From positions 62,001 to 126,000 of the forward strand of contig JABSTR010001237.1 in NCBI GenBank assembly GCA_013339765.2: a stretch of 64,000 nt of DNA, in the 5' to 3' direction. Below the pieces are notes generated by a model. It had not been told where the DNA came from, did no database searches, and worked only from the letters and a program-made list of their open reading frames with translations. Below, piece by piece: positions 31,023 through 42,008 of the stretch; position 1 is the first letter of the stretch; each line of letters starts with the position of its first letter. A program made the position numbers and the translations under genes. The DNA is from Haemaphysalis longicornis. Its lineage: Eukaryota > Arthropoda > Arachnida > Ixodida > Ixodidae.

Positions 31023-32559
31023 CCACACCTCTGAACTAGCAGAGAAGGACAGTAGGAGGATCGGCGCATTCACGTACGCGCCCCACTACTAATTTTACAC
31101 TAGCGCAAAGCCAAAGCTGCTACCTGGACAGACAAAAATGAATCGATAAAGCTGACAAGCTGCATTATATTGTACTCCCTCCTACGTCATAGCAGATATT
31201 TCCAGAACGTGGTTCCATGAAGGCTAGTAGGTGCATTATCGCTGGATTCGTTAAGTGCACGTCAAATATTTCATAATTAGCTCAGTAATAATTAAAGCAG
31301 CTAAAATACACGGTGTACCAGGGCCGTGTCGCTCGTAATAAACGCGCGGACAGACAGGCAAACAGAGCGCGCGTATCCTCTTTCGCCAAAGGTCGATGTC
31401 GGAGACGTCCTCAGTAGGCCACGTTTGCCGGCATCATCAGGGCGCCAACAGGCCAACTAAGAAGCCACGAAGCAAAAAGAACGCGACGAAGAGGCCGCGC
31501 AGATGACCGAGCCAGAGAAAGAAAAGAAGGGGGAGAAATTAAGAGCCGGCCGACTGCTGGTCCGCGCGAGATAATTTCGCACCGCCCCACTTCGCCGCCG
31601 GTCTCGGTGGGAAAAGCCGGACGGCTACAGGTTGCCTTCTAAATGAACCCCTCCTCCCCCTTGGCCACGGGGCGCTCCGTTTTTGGGGCGGCCGCTGGTG
31701 CACACTGGCGAACACGAGCGCTGTCTGCCTCAGCCTGCCATCGGCTACGCGCAGTCATCTCGAATCTTCCTCGCCCCTGCAGCAGGTACCACGATGTTGA
31801 TCCACTCCCGGTACAGAGAGGAAAAAGCGGGCATCGCCGTACTGTGTAGCTCTTCGGGGCACGTTAAGTTGCCGGAGGCGCCATGTTCTACCATCCGATG
31901 TAGCTGCGTCGCATCGTTTTACGCCAACGGCCTCCTTCTTGGGGGCTCGCAGCTGGCAAATGAGCGCGCATTATTGCTCGCGCTACTACAAACTAGTACG
32001 TTCGTTGATCTCAGCTCTCAGCCGATAACTATGGGGAAAAGATTTAGCTCGGGTGACACTTAATTGCCGCTCATTATTAACAGGTCGTCTGTCTGCTCGA
32101 GCTGCTGTTTGAACCGTTTTTAGCGCGCACTTTGTCTACAAGTGAGAATTTGACAAGAGCACGTCCGCGTGAACCAGAGGGTACGTTCATTTTGTGAGAA
32201 CGACCGGCAAAAAGCTTTACTGGAAGGCGTCTCCTAATGCATTGCTTAATTGAAACTTAAGAAAAGCTTCAAAGTAATGTTGAAAACAAGTTAATTCGAG
32301 TGAAGTAGGAATGTCACGAGAAGAAACAAACAATGGACACAAGGAGCCACTTCTAATTGAGTATTATTTCATTTAAAAAATCCTGCAAGCTTTTTCAATA
32401 ATACAGTGCCGTTGGAAGTGTCGCCTTGTCTGTATTGTTCTGTGTCAGACTTTTAAGCTGATGCGTGTCATATTGTCCAGCCATTTGTTCTTCCAACTAA
32501 ACGTCCCCCAAACCTGTAGCGGCCTTTTGAGTGTCCGGCTTTCCTGCATAGTTGTCATG
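31023..32559. other. No gene recognised (1.5 kb)
   Basis: GC-rich at 31480-31900 with overlapping frames (68 and 126 residues) that lack any domain I recognise. AT-rich afterwards. Confidence 0.4.
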
Positions 32560-32748
32560 TTGTGCAAAAAGCCAACCTTAAAAACAGTTGCTACGCGGAG
32601 AAAAAAACGCAGAAGCCATGCAGCGAAGACACCTTTTTAAAGGAGAAAAGACTGGGGGAAGAGTTTCGGGAAGGGCTTCGCGGATCTCCGAATTGCCCTC
32701 ACGGCTCCCCAGGGGTCCACAGACCCACATTTAAGAGCCATTGGTTTA
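32560..32748. mobile_element. hAT-type DNA transposon end
   Basis: Read on the minus strand the right edge is CCAATGGCTCTTAAATGTGG followed by GTCTGTGGACCCCTGGGGAG. This is the layout of hAT termini (CA-TGG-TCTTAAA-TG-GG-C-GGACCCC). No opposite end or transposase is visible, so the left limit is arbitrary. Confidence 0.5.
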
Positions 32749-33458
32749 GAGTGCCTGCGTAACCCCCACCCCTCTACACTGGATTTCTATCTCGTGGCTG
32801 CAGTCAGAATGCACTGACAAGTCGTCCAGGGTGGTTACGTTCTTCAACCTGCCCTGGCTGAGGGTGGGGCTTCATGCGTGCCTGTTTGACATTACTTTTG
32901 ACTTAGTCACATTTACTCGTGCAACGAAGCGGACTGCGTTCAGCTTCTGAAGCGTTTTACAGTCATGAATCACATTTTGGGGTACTAGGACTTTTTGATA
33001 CACTCATAATGATAACCGCCGTCGGCACTCCGCTTTGTTTTCTTCAGTAATTATTACTCACACTAAGTAAAAATTGTACGTCGGACTTTACGAAGTTACA
33101 TCTGTCGCAAGCGAAGTTTTTCGGGAAATGTTGTTGCAAGCGGAAGGGGCAAGCGGCATTAAATGTCACTTGTACTAAGTGACATCCAAGTGTCACGCAC
33201 GAAGCTATTGATTTAGACGTGTTTGGAAAAAAACCAGCTGGTGTTGGCAACGTGATTGTAGATATCATTCCCGGTCTAGTGATCGTATTTCCGAAGAAGG
33301 CAAAATAACATAGCGGCCGTACACGTGACGTTGAATGCTTGTCGCAGGCCTCGTGTGATCTAAATTTATTCGGAGCCAAACAGTGCAACTCGCTTCTCGG
33401 GTGTTGCTTTGTAGTGGGCTAAACCTCGGACTTGAAGCCGCCGAAGCAACACTTGGGC
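32749..33458. other. No feature recognised
   Basis: Mixed DNA. Minus-strand frames at 33044-33513 have no recognised domain. Confidence 0.45.
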
Positions 33459-34428
33459 CTGGAGGCCTCGCCGTAGTGGAGGGGATTAGTTTTTGACCCC
33501 CGGGGATGTTCAACGTGCGCCCAAATCTCGACGGACGGATGTTTTAAAAACGATAGTCTTGCTTGGGTTCCTTAAACCCAGAACTTTTGGTCTGTCTGTC
33601 TGTCTCTCTGTCTGTCTGTATGTCTGTCTGTCTGTGTGTCTGTCTGTGAGTGACTCTATTCAGCTACCCGGCCAAAGTGAAGCGAATTCTGCGCAATATC
33701 TATACTCACAGCCAAATCTAATCGTCAAGTCCGTTGTCAACGTTCATACTCGTCAACATTGTTCAGCAAGAACAAAACATTACGCAAATATGAGGCGAAA
33801 AATGAATACATAAGTGATATTTGCAGTGTTCCTTTAATAAAAATTTATGGATGCTTGCTTTTTGCGATAGCAAATGAAATACTACACCAATTGCAAAAAA
33901 ATCGTCGCCTGCCGTTGCCAGCGCTCCCACAGCTCATTGCGGTATTTAAGAAATCAACGGTAACAGCAACGAAACGCTCCACTAGATAAGTTCCACGTTC
34001 CGCTTGGAACGCACGCGGAGAAGGGAAACGTGGTTCTACAAATGTTGTAGTAAGGCGACTTAATGCAAGCGCGTCTCCGCCGTACTGCTGCGCTGACATC
34101 GAGGAACGGACTTGTAGCAGTGGAACGCGGTAAATTTAAATTGACTTGAGCAATCCTTTACGGTGTTTACCTTAGGAGGAGCCCGACGGAAGAGGAACAG
34201 AATGAGAGATGAGCGGGAAAGAAAAGGGAGATATTTACTTGGCAAACGTCGACAAAACGCCATCGTCTGCTGTCGACATTTGCAACGAAAGGAGAAAAAT
34301 ACGTGGCCTTTTTTTTTTTTTTTTGCTTTTCGCCTTCATCTGAGAATCGGCCGTCGCGGCCGAGAATCGAACCGGCGTCCTTGGGCTCAGCAGCACTACG
34401 CGTTAGCCACTCAGCCAGCGCGGCGGGT
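33459..34428 (-). mobile_element. Ruka-type SINE split by an insertion
   Basis: The pieces 33459-33540 and 34313-34428 are the two halves of one minus-strand SINE. The first holds CGCCGTAGTGGAGGGGATTA through CAAATCTCGACGG. The second resumes at GCTTTTCGCCTTCATCTGAG and ends in the tRNA-like head CAGCGCGGCGGGT. The break falls in the T-run that intact copies show between GGGCG and GCTTTTCGCC. A family-2 element fills the gap. Confidence 0.8.
33541..34312 (+). mobile_element. Family-2 element inserted in a SINE
   Basis: Same order of blocks as 15393-16108: AAAACGATAGTCTTGCTTGG, TTTTGGTCTG then a TCTG tract (33592-33650), CTACCCGGCCAAAGTGAAG, a middle with TTCCACGTTCCGCTTGGAAC, GCGTCTCCGCCGTACTGC, and GAGAAAAATACGTGGCC. 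It is flanked by T-rich sequence on the right (T17) and TTTT on the left, as expected for insertion into a T-run. Confidence 0.8.
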
Positions 34429-35171
34429 GTTAAACGTCGGAGCTCGATTTTCGCAACGCTCGCATCTCCAACGTAGTAGCCCTCCACGCAGCCTCGGATA
34501 GGGCGCGTAGCCTACCGGCTGTGCTCGGCTCCCCGAGCTCGAGCGACGTTCACTGCACGGGAGAGGATAACGTGGGAAGACGCGAGCACGACGTGGGGGG
34601 ATGCAGTCATGAGGGAACTCCGGCGGCGGCGGCGGCAACGGGGTCAGCCCTTCCTTCGGCGGCAGTGCGCACTGGACCAAGAATACGCGATCGCTGCGAG
34701 GCGGCCGCCGCCGTCGTGCGGGTCACCACGAGAGAAGATGGTCCGCCGCCGTGCGTTTTTATGCGAGAACGGTGTGCCATCACGCACCGGTCACGTGACC
34801 GCGTTACCTCTTTCCGCCGCCGACGCTGCAGGGCTGGAAGAAACCATCTGCCAGATTTCCTAATCAGCACGGTGTGCACGTGTTGCGGCACTTTCGTACA
34901 ACGGGACAGCGCACGGCAATCAGCCCGGAGAAATGGTGGGGGAGTACGTGGTCGAGGATTGGATTCCCCCACACCCCCATAGATGGCGCTACAGCCAGGA
35001 AAACCCACAGAAGCACGAAAGCGCGGATGACCCAGTCCCCAAAGCCGTCAACTACCAGCAAACGAACTGATGCTCACAAACATTCTGAGGCTCATCGCCG
35101 CATACCTCGCAAACACGTTTTCCAGAGGGAGAGCCAGGGGTTGGGGGCGCTGCCGCCGTTACCACGACAAC
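34429..35171. other. No gene; GC-rich
   Basis: CGG/GGC-rich block. A 153-residue plus frame (34521-34982) and a 133-residue minus frame (34607-35008) overlap, both Ala/Arg-rich with no domain. GGCGGCGGCGGCGGC near 34622 explains the composition. Confidence 0.4.
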
Positions 35172-35292
35172 GTGAAACATAGCGCGGTGTAGAGACGGAT
35201 AACATAGAAGAGACCACACAGTACTAGCGCTGGTCCTGTGTGGTCTCTTCTATGTTGTCCCGTCTATACCGCGCTACTTAACCATGTTTCAC
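35172..35292. repeat. Foldback with 40-bp arms
   Basis: The left arm 35181-35220 starts AGCGCGGTGTAGAGACGGAT. The right arm 35237-35275 is its near-perfect inverse. An outer pair GTGAAACAT / ATGTTTCAC (35172-35180 and 35284-35292) extends the stem. The 16-base loop includes TAGCGCTGGTCC. Just after it comes GGAACCAACTAGCCCACA, a flank shared with the foldback at 37004. Confidence 0.95.
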
Positions 35293-35870
35293 AGTTGGAA
35301 CCAACTAGCCCACATTTGTGCTTTGACCATGTCAACGGTTTTGCCAGAAGCTTGACTTCGTCAACAGCAAACAACGCCCACCCGGACATATTCACCGATA
35401 GAGGGGAAAATTACGTGCCACGGTAGGTATAACGGAAAGGGCGGGAAGCGGGAGAGAAGCAGGTCCATCATGCATGAAGAAAAGCGGTGTTGTCATTAAG
35501 AGATGGAAATGAGAATGGAGGCGGGCGCTTCGCAATTCTCATTGTTGAGCAAGATCAGTGCGCCGGATAGAATAAGGACAACACGGAGTTCTGCACCGCA
35601 AGCGGGTAGGATACAGGCTGGTAGGACACAGCGGATCATTCGACATAAGGACACCTTGAAAGGTCTTACTGTGAATTCAGGGAAGATATGACGAGGAAAT
35701 AACCAGCAACACGCAAGGTGGAACTACGGCATCGCATTGATTAAACCTAATAACACATCGTTCGGAAGTTCTGTTGCATTTCGTAAACAACGAGTGTTAG
35801 GTACACCGGGAGCACTCTCACCCCATCTTCTATTCCCACTTATCCCCTCCTGTCTTCTCCCGCGCTTCTT
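35293..35870. other. No gene recognised
   Basis: Short frames only, mixed composition. Confidence 0.5.
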
Positions 35871-36166
35871 TTAGGGGCGAAGCCGCTTAGGGGCTGTGGT
35901 TGTTGGCGCCTCCTGTCGTCGTCATCGTCGTAATAGTCACGGTGCTAAAACACCGGTAAACTCGTTTACGTTTAAACCTCGCGCTAGAACGCTTCGTGCT
36001 TCAAAGACAGGATACTTTTACAGCAAAGCTGTATACCTCTCTACCCTAATGGTCTCATATCCGTGGGCCAAAACGCCAAGGCGCCAAGAATAGACTTATA
36101 CACTGCATGCTTCGTGCCTCCCCAGGTTTCGCGTCAGTGGAGATGGCCCGGAATTTTTTTTTTTTT
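35871..36166 (+). mobile_element. R1 repeat, copy F (shortest)
   Basis: Head TTAGGGGCGAAGCCGCTTAG, GTCGTCGTCATCGTCGTAAT, then only one CTCGTTTACG...CCTCGCGC unit, GCTGTATACCTCTCTACC, CGCCAAGGCGCCAAGAATAG, ending in T13 after GATGGCCCGGAA. It shows the minimum form of the internal repeat. Confidence 0.9.
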
Positions 36167-37003
36167 CTCTTCGAGGAGCGGCCTGTGAAACGTTCGGTCC
36201 CGTGGAAGAGGGACTGAAGGGCGCATGCGCAGCTCCTCGCCCGTCCCTCCGGCTTAAAGCTCAAGAGATCTCAAGGGTGCGTGAGCCTGAAAGACACCCC
36301 TTCGGCGGGAGCGCACGAAGAAGGCCCGTTTCCATCTGACCTCAGGGTTGGCCGCCGTCCATGCGAAAGCCAGCGGGCGCTCCGCCGATACAGTTCGGGT
36401 CGGCCGCAGCATTGCCGGCATCCGACCCGACCACGATCGGAACGCTGTCCTGATCGTTTTATCATCTCGGCTTCACCTCGTGCCCGTATACGGCGTGAAT
36501 AATGACCCCCGTGTGAAAGAAGACAACGAGGAGGCAGCCCTTGAAACGGGCGCGCGCTCCAGGGTGCTGCGGCGTCGTCCAGGCGGGGCGTTTCGTACCT
36601 GCCCACGCCGGAGAGCCCCGCCAGGCGTGGCTGATACCAGAATTAAACAAAGACGAGGCTGACCTTAACCTCGGAGACGGAGCACCACTTTCTTCCTTAC
36701 GGTGCTCATATGCATGCGCCCGCATACCGCCGACGTCGGCCGGTCCCGATATGCGCGTACGTCTATATACTGAGAGGTCGCTGGCAGGGGTCGTGACCTC
36801 CTGCCATTTCTACGCTGGTTTTCGGTTAACTCGACGCGCTCTATTTTCGGCATGAGCAGTGCGGCCAATTAGCAGGTTCCCACGCTATGAATAGGACGCG
36901 GATGGAAACAATAAAGAAGAAATAGTTGAAGTGATTAAGAAACTTCAGGTTATAATCATCGTTGAAGGGCCGTCAGTTTGCACCAACCCCAATAATAGCA
37001 TTT
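36167..37003. other. No gene; GC-rich
   Basis: Several overlapping frames of 70-111 residues on both strands, with no recognisable domain. TCTATATACTGAG near 36762 is TATA-like but isolated. Confidence 0.4.
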
Positions 37004-37096
37004 ATCATGATTTAACAGCGCAGGGAACGAGACGACGAGCAGAAAGGCGCGGGACGAGCGCTCCTCGTCTCGTTCCCTGCGCTGTTAAATCATGAT
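37004..37096. repeat. Foldback with 37-bp arms
   Basis: Left arm 37004-37040 (ATCATGATTTAACAGCGCAG...), right arm 37060-37096, one mismatch between them. The spacer of 19 bases includes a GCGCGGGACGAGC stretch. It is followed by CCAAACCAACTGGCCCAAAT, matching the flank after the 35172 foldback. Confidence 0.95.
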
Positions 37097-37365
37097 TCCA
37101 AACCAACTGGCCCAAATTTCTCTTTTGCTGCAACAGTATACGTTCCACTTCCCTCGTTTCTTCTGTTTGCAGCGGAGCTGTTATAGGCTGGCGAACCTCT
37201 ACGCACCCTCCCCCCCCCCCTCCCCCTTTATTGCGTCCGTAGGACGATGACAGCCGTTGGTTATTTCAGCTCTCTGGTCTGTGTTCTCTGCACGCGCCGT
37301 GGGTGACCGCACGTTTAGAAGTGAAGTCGACTTTAAGGGGATCGGTGTCAGCTTGGTCTTCGGAA

Positions 37366-37620
37366 GCTGGCTTTCCCACATCAATGACAGTCGCACAGTG
37401 AAGCCTGTTGAAAAAAAGAATCTCATCACGGACGCGGCGGCTGAAAGAGACTACCGACGACGATCGGGCCGCAGCCGCCAAGCTTAAACGCGAATGCCCG
37501 TCGGGACATCGAATACAGCGAGGCGGAAAACGCAAGACGTCGTCGTGGCTACCATCCCGCTGGAAGCTTCCCCAGAGCGGACGGGGCGGTTTGAGCGCGC
37601 GAGTTTGTGGCACGGATGGT
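37366..37620 (+). repeat. S1 repeat, copy b
   Basis: Counterpart of 13-340. It has AAGCTGGCTTTCCCACATC, CACAGTGAAGCCT, then GACGACGATCGGGCCGCAGC, and CCCGTCGGGACATCGAATAC. One frame gives ETTDDDRAAAAKLKRE, another RRDIEYSEAENARRRR. The two need a frameshift to join. An Arg-rich peptide relic is inferred, not proven. Confidence 0.5.
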
Positions 37621-38387
37621 AAAGATATGCGCGAGTGCCTAGAGTTTTCCAAAGAACAAGCGCTGGTCAGTGCTCAATTATAGACACGCCAGAAAACAAT
37701 GTAATGTAAGCAGCAAGCCGCTGACCAACTCACAGGTAAATGAAGAGGGCGTTTTGGGATGCATCGAGGCTACCCCAGTTCAATGAATGCTCACTGCTGC
37801 GGATCCAAGTATAGAGAAACGAGTCAGAATGCAGACTGTTGCTGAGGCGCCACGTAAACGCTTTTCGCGCAGACTTCATCGCGCAGGCGGCAGATGTGGA
37901 TCCTCAGCGTATAAGCCACGAAACAATGCAGAAACAGATTGTTGACGGACCGCATTCTCTCGGCATGCCCCAAACACGTATACGCACGGTCGGCGGCCGC
38001 ACGCGCGGCTGTTTTCTGTGTGTTTGTGCCTTTGCTCGCACGCCATGTTCTATTCCATTTTCTCCCCGCCCCCTCTCCATCCTCTGCGCGGACGAAACAA
38101 TAACGGCCCGCGATCATTCATCGCTTTCCCGGCTACCCTTTGTTCGGCCCCGCGACGAACCTGGGTGGCTGTCGAGCGGCGTGCCGTCACTGGCCTCTGC
38201 GCCGCTGCCCCTGTTGTCTGTTCTGCGGCTTTGGGTGCGTTATGTACGCCCATTTTGTCGTGCCGCGTCGTTCTAGGAGGGGCCGTGTGTACGGCGTGCG
38301 GGTTGAGACAGTACACGAGACAGCCGTGTGAATGTTCAGACTCTATGGTATGCGGGCCACTGCTAGGCAGAGCTTCACACACTCTTA
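37621..38387. other. No gene recognised
   Basis: GC-rich after 37980, with overlapping frames of 97-145 residues that lack domains. Confidence 0.4.
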
Positions 38388-38535
38388 ACAAAAATGCAAG
38401 TAAAAAGGTAGTAACGGGATGTATTTACTAACTCCTTACAAACTTTACTACCTCCACAATGGTACGTAGGTCCTGCTACTAAATATGGAACCTAAATGCT
38501 ATCGTTATTAGTCTAGACCGTCAACTGTGTTATCT
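38388..38535 (+). repeat. R5 repeat, forward copy
   Basis: Shares AAAAATGC-AGTA-AAAGG, GGTAGTAACGGG, TACTAACTCCTTAC and GGAACCTAAATGCTATCGTT with the reverse strand of 23965-24115. The middle has diverged. Confidence 0.75.
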
Positions 38536-38810
38536 GTGTGCCGAGTGAAGCTCCCGTTACATTCATTATTTTATATGCCGCACTTGTTATCTCTCTTGAT
38601 AGGGAGAGTGTTTCGAACTAACATCACCAGCCTAGAATAATCTTCTTTGATATACAGTGTTCTCGGTGCAATTTGACGGTTCGAAAAACACCCCGCCGAA
38701 AGATAACCCCCAGCAGACGCCACGGTATTCGATTCGCCGACACCAGTCTGCGCACGTCACTTTGTTGACTTCTGTTTTGCCGTCTGCGCATTCGTTGAGT
38801 TAGGTGAGCG

Positions 38811-38872
38811 CAAGTTCGCTCCAATAAACTTGTTTTACCTTCAAGTCAACTGCGTCGTCTTTGGCTACGTGA
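38811..38872 (+). mobile_element. Possible LTR 3' end
   Basis: GCAAGTTCGCTCCAATAAAC, then GGCTACGTGACA. The same order of words (CAAGTTCGC, AATAAA, CTACGTGACA) occurs at 41736-41791. A poly(A) signal near the end and a CA terminus suit an LTR. The 5' limit is not identified and no primer-binding site is clear after this copy. Confidence 0.3.
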
Positions 38873-39162
38873 CAAGATACAGAAAACTGCCACATGTGAT
38901 TCGACAAGAGGCTCTTAACGAAACACGCGCCGAAGTCAGCCAACATTGAAACTGATCTACACTCCTGGTTTACGTCTCAGATAACATCCCATATACAAGC
39001 GGTACGCAGTCTCAATTCTGTGATATAAGCGGCTCTGACAGATACTTATGACGTTGACTTTGCGCGTACTAAAGGGGACGCAACGAGAAGGAGACGCGAA
39101 GACCAGCGGAGTATAACAATCTGTTAAACTAGACTTCCCAGTTAGACTGCGCAGGTCTAAGT

Positions 39163-39573
39163 ACGGGGTGAATCCCTTAAGGGGCTCGGGCTGGCGGCGT
39201 CTCCTGTCGTCGTCGTACTCGTCGTCTCATGTTGTCATGGTACTAAAACACCTGGACACTCGTTTACGCCTCGCGCTAGACCGCTTGGTAACGCGTACTA
39301 AAAAAACATAGGGACACTAGTTTACGCCTCGCGCTGGAATGCTTCGTAACGCGTACTAAAAAAAATACCGGGACACTCGTTTACGCCTCGTGCTAGAACG
39401 CTTCGTGCTTCCCAGGCACGAGACTTATACAGCAAAGCTGAATACCTGCACCCCCCCCAACGGTTTCTTCTCCGTTGGCAAAAACCCCAAGGCACCAAGA
39501 ATACACTTATGCACTGCATGCTTCGCCCCTACCCAGGTTTCACGTTAGTGGATATGGCCCGGTATTTTTTTTT
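39163..39573 (+). mobile_element. R1 repeat, copy G (three internal units)
   Basis: Head GGGGTGAATCCCTTAAGGGG, GTCGTCGTCGTACTCGTCG, three roughly 55-bp units (CACTCGTTTACGCCTCGCGC near 39256, a variant near 39316, and one near 39373), then the usual tail ending in T9. Confidence 0.9.
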
Positions 39574-40114
39574 CGTTCTGTGTGTCAACGTCATGAACTG
39601 CAAACAAGCTAACCCGCGTTTCCTTGTTCTGACATATGCATTTTACACGAAGAAACCGCGAGTGTAGGTAGGCCTTGTCGCCATCTTGCGCAAGCTTGCC
39701 CTGCATTTCGGGACCGCGTTTTGAGTTTGGGCGTACAATAAGCTTTAGCGTCGCCATCGCCTCGCGCCCGGCGGGCGGCTCCAATGAGCACGTTTAAAGA
39801 CCCCCCATTCAGAGGGTGCGCGCCTCCCACTTCTCAAAGGACAGGCCGTCTTTCTCAGAAGACAATGGGCGAAGTCACTGGCACCGTGTCTCTCTTTGCG
39901 CAGGGCGTCATGCACTAACGCCAAAGCAGAACGCCCAGCAGACGACAAAAGTGTTTGGCTGGGCAGACAGCGCTGATGGCACGTTCGCACCTGCCTATAT
40001 GGGAACGGGCCCTGGATGATGACCTGTGGGGGCGTAGTTTGTTCCGAACGTCTCGGTGCCGTGACCTGTGTCTTCGCACGCGTGGTCGAGCTGCGAACTT
40101 TTTTTTACTCTCGA
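39574..40114. other. No gene recognised
   Basis: Short frames, mixed composition. Confidence 0.45.
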
Positions 40115-40275
40115 TAGCCATGATGACGATTTCGGGTTTAATGGCGCAATGCCGACAAAGGCAAAGAACGTTATGACAATGGTGAGATGAGATGGAAAGC
40201 TAAAGCAGGATTTGTAAAAAAGGCAGTAGTTTAAGATTTTACTACTATGAGGGTTGGTGTAAAGGGCCATGAAAC
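40115..40275. repeat. R6 repeat, copy 1
   Basis: CATGATGACGATTTCGGG, TTTAATGGCGCAATGCC, ATGGTGAGATGAGATGG, GGATTTGTAAAAAAGGCAGT, GGGCCATGAAAC. The same blocks recur at 40502-40705. The TTTAATGGCGCAA word and the short GAT run suggest the end of a retroposon on the minus strand. Confidence 0.7.
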
Positions 40276-40501
40276 CTCTTTGAACCATGAATAAGCTGCC
40301 CCTGTTCCCACGACAAACGCAGCAGAGGTTTGGTTAAGTCAATTCAATTTTGCTACGTTCCTCTGCTCGTTCCATCTACTGGAACGTTTTCGCACTGTTG
40401 AACTTGGAACACTGACACAAGGCGGCGCATCGGGCGATTTTTGTAGTTTGAGGCCAAAACATTCTTTTCTAGGCGTATTTTCTCATTTGCCATCGCAAAA
40501 A

Positions 40502-40705
40502 TTATGATGATGATGGTTAGATGTTAATGGCGCAAGGCCAAATGGGAACAAACAGCACCATTTTAATTAAGCAACCATTTTTTTTAAATAAGGAGAACGC
40601 CATGGCATTGGTGAGATAATATGGGAAGCTAAAGAAGGATTTGTAATAAAGGCAGTAGTTTAAAATTTTACAATGGGAATTCGTGTATGGGGCCATGAAA
40701 CATAT
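40502..40705. repeat. R6 repeat, copy 2
   Basis: ATGATGATGATGG, TTAATGGCGCAAGGCC, TTGGTGAGATAATATGGG, GGATTTGTAATAAAGGCAGT, GGGGCCATGAAAC. It includes about 40 extra bases in the middle relative to copy 1. Confidence 0.7.
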
Positions 40706-40717
40706 GAGTATAGACAT

Positions 40718-40830
40718 CTAAGAGAGAAAGCTTTAATGAACACCGAAGAGGTTAGCCCCACAAACGGCGGGGCTTGCTACATCAGATGGGGGTGAACATA
40801 GTGAGGCGAAAAAAAAGAAATGGGGAAGAA
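40718..40830 (-). repeat. R7 repeat end
   Basis: Resembles 27075-27180: GAAAGCTTTAATGAACACCG, GGCTTGCTACATCAGATGGG, GGTGAACATAG. On the minus strand CATTAAAGC near the end is an ATTAAA poly(A)-signal variant, so both copies look like 3' ends of one retroposon family. Confidence 0.5.
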
Positions 40831-41062
40831 GCACGCAGCAACAATGAATAATGCGGAGAAGAAACTAAAATCAGTTCGGAACGTAGAAAAAATTTACAGC
40901 ACTAGGAGGAAAAAAAATCTGAGGATCCCAAGGTTAAAGAACCTCGATTAATCCCGAGTCAGACAAAAACGTTAAGAGAGCCTAAGGTATTAAAGCCTTA
41001 ATGCCGCTACTCTTTTGCGACAGGTCATGAAGACAGATAAGGTTATGAACAGCGTGATATGT

Positions 41063-41429
41063 ATTAGGGGCGAAGCCCCTTAGAGGCCGGGGGCTGTTGG
41101 TGTCTCCTGTCGTCGTCGTAATCGTCTCATGTAGTCACGGTACTAAAACACTGGGAAACTCGTTTACGCCTCGCGCTAGAACGTAACGCGTACTAAAGAA
41201 ACACCGGGACACTCGTTTGCGCCTCGCCCTAGAAAGCTCCGTGCTTCAGAGACAAGAGACTTTCACAGCAAAGCTGTATACCTGTAGCTGTATTTGTATA
41301 CCTGTATCCGTAGCTGTACACCTGTATCTCCGTTGGCAAAAACGCCAAGGCGCCAAGAATACACTTATGCACTGCATGCTTCCCCCCTCCTCTGATTTCA
41401 TGTTGGTGTAGGCGGCCCGGGAGTTTTTT
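41063..41429 (+). mobile_element. R1 repeat, copy H
   Basis: Perfect head hairpin GGGGCGAAGCCCC, GTCGTCGTCGTAATCGTC, two internal units, then a local expansion of TGTATACCTGTA-type words (41270-41325) in place of the usual TACCTCTACCCC. It ends CGGCCCGGGAGTTTTT. Another GGGGCGAAGCTCC head word follows directly. Confidence 0.85.
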
Positions 41430-41791
41430 AGGGGCGAAGCTCCTTGAGTCATGGGTCTGTCCATCCCTTGTGTCTCGTGGTACGTGACCGCCGCATGCTT
41501 TCGGAGATGTCGCAAAGTGGGCCGCGTTGCACGCGCAAGAACCGGCTGCAACCGGCAGCGCAAACTCGGCACCGGGAGCGCGAGCTTGTCTGTGTTCGCC
41601 AACGGAGGCGCGAGCGCACGTGCACTGCGAGGGGGAGATCACGCAAGAGATCACGCCACGAACGCAGGCAGTCGTTCTCGGAGATCGAACGAGACGCAAG
41701 GACCTTTGCTCGTTTCCTCTCGTCTTGTTCGGGCACAAGTTCGCCCTAAATAAAAGTTCTTTCTTTACCGTTGTGTCCCATCCTACGTGAC
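41430..41791 (+). mobile_element. Possible LTR 3' end and primer-binding site
   Basis: The right end has ACAAGTTCGCCCTAAATAAA and TCCTACGTGACA, then AATTGTGGTGGAGGTGCGGG. An LTR ending in CA followed closely by TGGTGGAGG... is the layout of an LTR to primer-binding-site junction. The matching tRNA is not identified, and no gag or pol follows. The 5' limit is unclear. Confidence 0.3.
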
Positions 41792-42008
41792 AAATTGTGG
41801 TGGAGGTGCGGGGTAGTCCTCGATGGCGCGGGGTCTTTCACCAGGTCTGGGCCTGGGAGCTGGGAGCATTGACTCCGAAAATAAAAGTTGATTTGTACAA
41901 TGTACGCACACAGTCTTACGTCCTTCTTAATGATGTAATGGGCGAACTTTCACGGGAGAGTTACGGTTACCGATGATCTCCCCCTCTCGAGCTTCGCCCC
42001 AGTTATCA

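Noticed and set aside
36167..36662. Gene in the GC-rich block after R1 copy F
   Set aside because: Frames of 73 to 111 residues on both strands with no domain.
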